Source of the DNA: Desulfuromonadales bacterium | GTDB taxonomy: Bacteria > Desulfobacterota > Desulfuromonadia > Geobacterales > Pseudopelobacteraceae | NCBI GenBank assembly: GCA_015688915.1 | Contig: JAATGX010000077.1 | Location: 1 to 34,594 of the forward strand | Direction: 5' to 3' | Length of the DNA: 34,594 nt | Shown: positions 32,392-34,594 of the stretch, piece after piece | Numbering within the stretch: the stretch's first letter is position 1 | Layout of the letters: every line of letters begins with the position of its first letter | Translations under genes and position numbers: made by a program | Notes under the pieces: model-generated | The model's input: only the letters and a program-made list of their open reading frames with translations | What the model was told of the DNA's origin: nothing | Database searches by the model: none

Positions 32392-32521
32392 ATGTTCTCC
32401 TTTCAACGTTCGGCACTATTCTCACAAGACTCTGCTGATATACCGTTTTTTATTAGAAAGGTCTATTTAAATCACCGGACCGGTCTTGTGCAAAAACTCA
32501 TCACCCCTCATCCTTTATCCC

Positions 32522-33658
32522 TCATACCCCCATGGCCTGCGCCATGTCCGCAATCAGGTCGTCGGCGTCCTCCAACCCCACCGAGAGGCGGACCAGGGTA
32601 TCGGTGATCCCCTTGCGGGTCCGCTCGTCGGGGGGAACGGAAGCGTGGGACATGCGGGCCGGATAGGAGATGATACTTTCCACTCCCCCCAGGCTGACGG
32701 CGAAGGCCGAGAGCCTGGCCCCTTCCAGCAGACGTTTGGTGGTCTCGAAGGAGTCCAGTTCAAAGGAGAACACGGCGCCGGGGCCATCGGCCTGAGCGTT
32801 GTGGACGGCGTGGCCGGGATGGCTGGCCAGCCCCGGATAATGCACGGCCCGGACCTGCTTCTGCTCACCCAGCCACTGGACGATCTTGATGGTGCTCTGC
32901 TGGGACTGGTCCATCCTGATCTTGAGGGTCTTGAGTCCCCGCTGGGCCAGGAACGAGTCCTGGGGCCCCAGGATGGCGCCGAAACCGTTCTGGATGTAGC
33001 GGATGCGATTGCCCAGTTCCGTGTCCCTGACCACGGCAAAACCGCAGATCACATCGCTGTGGCCGCTCAGGAACTTGGTGCCGCTGTGCAGGACGATGTC
33101 GCACCCCAAATCCAGCGGACGTTGCAGGTAGGGGGTCATGAAGGTGTTATCCACCAGGGTGACGATCCCCCTGGCCCGGGCCAGCTCCGCAACGGCCCGC
33201 AGGTCCGTGACCTTGAGCAGCGGATTGGAGGGGGTCTCCAGGTAAATGCCCTTGGTCTCCGGCCGGATTGCGGCGGCGATAGCCTCCACGCTGGTGGCGT
33301 CCACAAAGGTGGAGGTAATGCCAAGGCGGCTGAACACGCCGGTCAGGGCCCGGTAGGTGCCGCCGTAGACGTCGTCGCACACCACCAGGTGGTCGCCGGC
33401 GGAGAAGATCAGCAAGGTGGAGGTGATGGCTGCCATGCCCGAGGCAAAGGCGAATCCGCGCGTCCCTCCCTCCAGAAGGGCGATGGCCTCTTCCAGGGCC
33501 TCGCGGCTGGGGTTGTCGGAACGGGCGTAGTCGTATTTGCCGAAGTTATCCACCGATTGCTGGCGAAAGGTGGAGGTCTGGTGGATGGGGATACCCAGGG
33601 CCCCGGTGCGGGGATCAATGGTCTGGCCGCCGTGGATCAGCTTGGTCGCGAATTTCAT
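32522..33658 (-). CDS. PLP-dependent cystathionine gamma-synthase/beta- or gamma-lyase family enzyme
   Basis: The product is 378 residues, the usual length. YDYARSDNPSREALEEAIA is the PLP-phosphate/tetramer region. SGTKF supplies the Schiff-base lysine K195 (LHSGTKFLSGHSD). IYLETPSNPLLKV is conserved in the Cys/Met metabolism family. These enzymes move sulfur between cysteine and homocysteine; the exact member cannot be fixed from motifs. ATG 33658 has GGAG upstream. A second gene of the same family lies immediately upstream on the same strand. Confidence 0.9.
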   Translation of the reverse strand: MKFATKLIHGGQTIDPRTGALGIPIHQTSTFRQQSVDNFGKYDYARSDNPSREALEEAIALLEGGTRGFAFASGMAAITSTLLIFSAGDHLVVCDDVYGGTYRALTGVFSRLGITSTFVDATSVEAIAAAIRPETKGIYLETPSNPLLKVTDLRAVAELARARGIVTLVDNTFMTPYLQRPLDLGCDIVLHSGTKFLSGHSDVICGFAVVRDTELGNRIRYIQNGFGAILGPQDSFLAQRGLKTLKIRMDQSQQSTIKIVQWLGEQKQVRAVHYPGLASHPGHAVHNAQADGPGAVFSFELDSFETTKRLLEGARLSAFAVSLGGVESIISYPARMSHASVPPDERTRKGITDTLVRLSVGLEDADDLIADMAQAMGV

Positions 33659-33687
33659 GTCGGTCTCCAATAATGTTGAATCAGTAT

Positions 33688-33807
33688 CTCACAGAGTTCA
33701 CAGAGGCACAGAGAAAAACCGAAAAAGTGACTCTTGCAAGGATAAATCAGAATAACAGGTAACTTCCCTGTTTTTTTGTTTCTCCGTGCCTCTGTGCGCT
33801 CTGTGAG
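33688..33807. repeat. Long imperfect inverted repeat in the intergenic region
   Basis: The left arm CTCACAGAG...CACAGAGGCAC (33688-33716) is nearly complementary to the right arm GTGCCTCTGTG...CTCTGTGAG (33779-33807), about 29 bp each, with a 62-bp centre. Its CACAGAGGCAC-like pattern is a widespread intergenic repeat type. Inside, AACAGG/CCTGTT is followed by seven T residues (plus strand). Confidence 0.65.
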
Positions 33808-33825
33808 AACACGCGTTTCTGAATT

Positions 33826-34594
33826 TCAAGCTTCCAACGCCTGCCGCAGATCATCGATCAGGTCGTCCGCATCCTCGATGCCCACGGAAAAGCGCAGCAG
33901 CACATTGTTTATCCCCAGCTTGGCGCGCAACTCCGGTGGGATGTCGGCATGGGTCTGTACCTCGGGAAAGGTGATCAGGCTCTCCACTCCTCCCAGGCTT
34001 TCGGCAAAGGAGATCAGCCCGGTTCTCAGCAGGATCTGCTCCACCAGGGTCGGATTGTCGACCTCAAAGGAGATCATGGCGCCGAATCCCCGGGCATGGG
34101 CTTTCATCCGGTCATGGTGCCGGTGTTCGGCCAGGCCGGGATAATGCACCCCGGCGATGCGCGGATGCGCCTTCAGCCAGCGGGCCAGCGTGAGCGCGTT
34201 CTCCTCCTGGCGGTCCAGCCGCACCCCCAGGGTCTTGATACCGCGGATCACCAGCCAGGAATCCTGCGGCCCAAGCACCGCTCCGGCGGCGTTCTGGTGG
34301 AAATAGACCCGTTCGGCCAACTCCGGTTCCCTGACCACCACCAGCCCGGCAATGGTGTCGTTGTGACCGGCCAGGTATTTGGAGGCGCTGTAGACCGTGA
34401 TGTCCGCCCCCAGATCCAGGGGTTTCAGCAGGTAGGGGGTCAAGAAGGTGTTGTCCACGATCAGCAGCAGACCGCGGTCGCGGCAGAGGACGGACAGGGC
34501 CGGGATGTCGGCGAACTTGAGCAGCGGATTGGTGAGCGATTCCACGAATACCGCCCTGGTCTCGGGACGGAGGGCCGCCGCGACCTGGCCGATG
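33826..34594 (-). CDS. Second PLP-dependent Cys/Met metabolism enzyme, partial at window edge
   Basis: The visible 256 C-terminal residues are clearly the same family. VESLTNPLLKFADI, LLIVDNTFLTPYLLKPLDLGAD and the SASKY lysine (TVYSASKYLAGHND, where the first enzyme has SGTKF) are present. The rest follows the fold to FSVGIEDADDLIDDL. The start lies beyond 34594. With the downstream copy it forms a tandem pair, plausibly a synthase and a lyase of transsulfuration, but which is which cannot be told from these sequences alone. Confidence 0.9.
   Translation of the reverse strand, partial: IGQVAAALRPETRAVFVESLTNPLLKFADIPALSVLCRDRGLLLIVDNTFLTPYLLKPLDLGADITVYSASKYLAGHNDTIAGLVVVREPELAERVYFHQNAAGAVLGPQDSWLVIRGIKTLGVRLDRQEENALTLARWLKAHPRIAGVHYPGLAEHRHHDRMKAHARGFGAMISFEVDNPTLVEQILLRTGLISFAESLGGVESLITFPEVQTHADIPPELRAKLGINNVLLRFSVGIEDADDLIDDLRQALEA

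Overview
The window is GC-rich, gene-dense bacterial chromosome. The content points to a Geobacter-like member of the Desulfobacterota (former Deltaproteobacteria): three sigma54 enhancer-binding proteins, PAS, HD-GYP and CheB/CheR-type signalling proteins, a GEMM-type cyclic-dinucleotide riboswitch, and many small membrane proteins with strong Shine-Dalgarno sites. This placement is inference from gene content, not a database match. Nothing indicates a phage, plasmid, insertion sequence with a transposase, or CRISPR array.

Layout. (1) 1-8166 is a signalling island: the tail of a PAS-containing protein, a MITE-like palindromic repeat, a PAS protein, kaiC, two tandem kaiB genes, and a sigma54 activator whose front half looks like a sensor-kinase PAS/coiled-coil region. 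Two single genes follow, a B12-binding-type radical SAM protein and a stand-alone SARP/BTAD-like regulator. Each is preceded by the same module: a palindromic upstream site, about 95 bp, then a -24/-12 sigma54 promoter. (2) 8431-8610 encodes a CsbD-like stress protein. (3) 8588-13673 (minus strand) is a four-gene efflux operon: TolC-like protein, DUF1656/AaeX-like protein, HlyD/AaeA-like adaptor and FUSC/AaeB-like pump. Its own sigma54 promoter and a 14-bp inverted repeat lie just downstream of a sigma54 activator gene. (4) That activator (13962-15485, minus) is divergent from a GAF-type sigma54 activator (15645-17180, plus) across an AT-rich region with two spaced palindromes. (5) 17245-19503 holds an AbrB-type membrane protein, a small membrane protein and a divergent TetR regulator with a paired operator. 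(6) 19523-20622 is a riboswitch-controlled unit: promoter, GEMM-I aptamer, terminator, HU/IHF-like protein, bactofilin, terminator. (7) 20732-25778 holds a small exported protein, a shikimate-kinase-like protein, an MscS channel, a trypsin-like exported protease, a 42-residue membrane protein and RmuC. (8) 25948-32391 holds lipoproteins, an HD-GYP-like protein, small membrane proteins, a tRNA-Thr, an exported protein and a DUF4139-like protein. (9) 32522-34594 holds two tandem PLP enzymes of the cystathionine synthase/lyase family.

How the genes may work together. The most notable feature is a KaiC-KaiB-KaiB module, without KaiA, in one tight unit with a sigma54 activator. The duplicated upstream-site/promoter modules immediately downstream are the obvious candidate targets. 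This would make a Kai-type timer or stress switch with a sigma54 transcriptional output instead of the cyanobacterial SasA/RpaA output. The gene order and promoter modules are seen directly; the regulatory link is inference. Start sites were chosen from Shine-Dalgarno positions and homology, so several proteins are shorter than the longest open frame.
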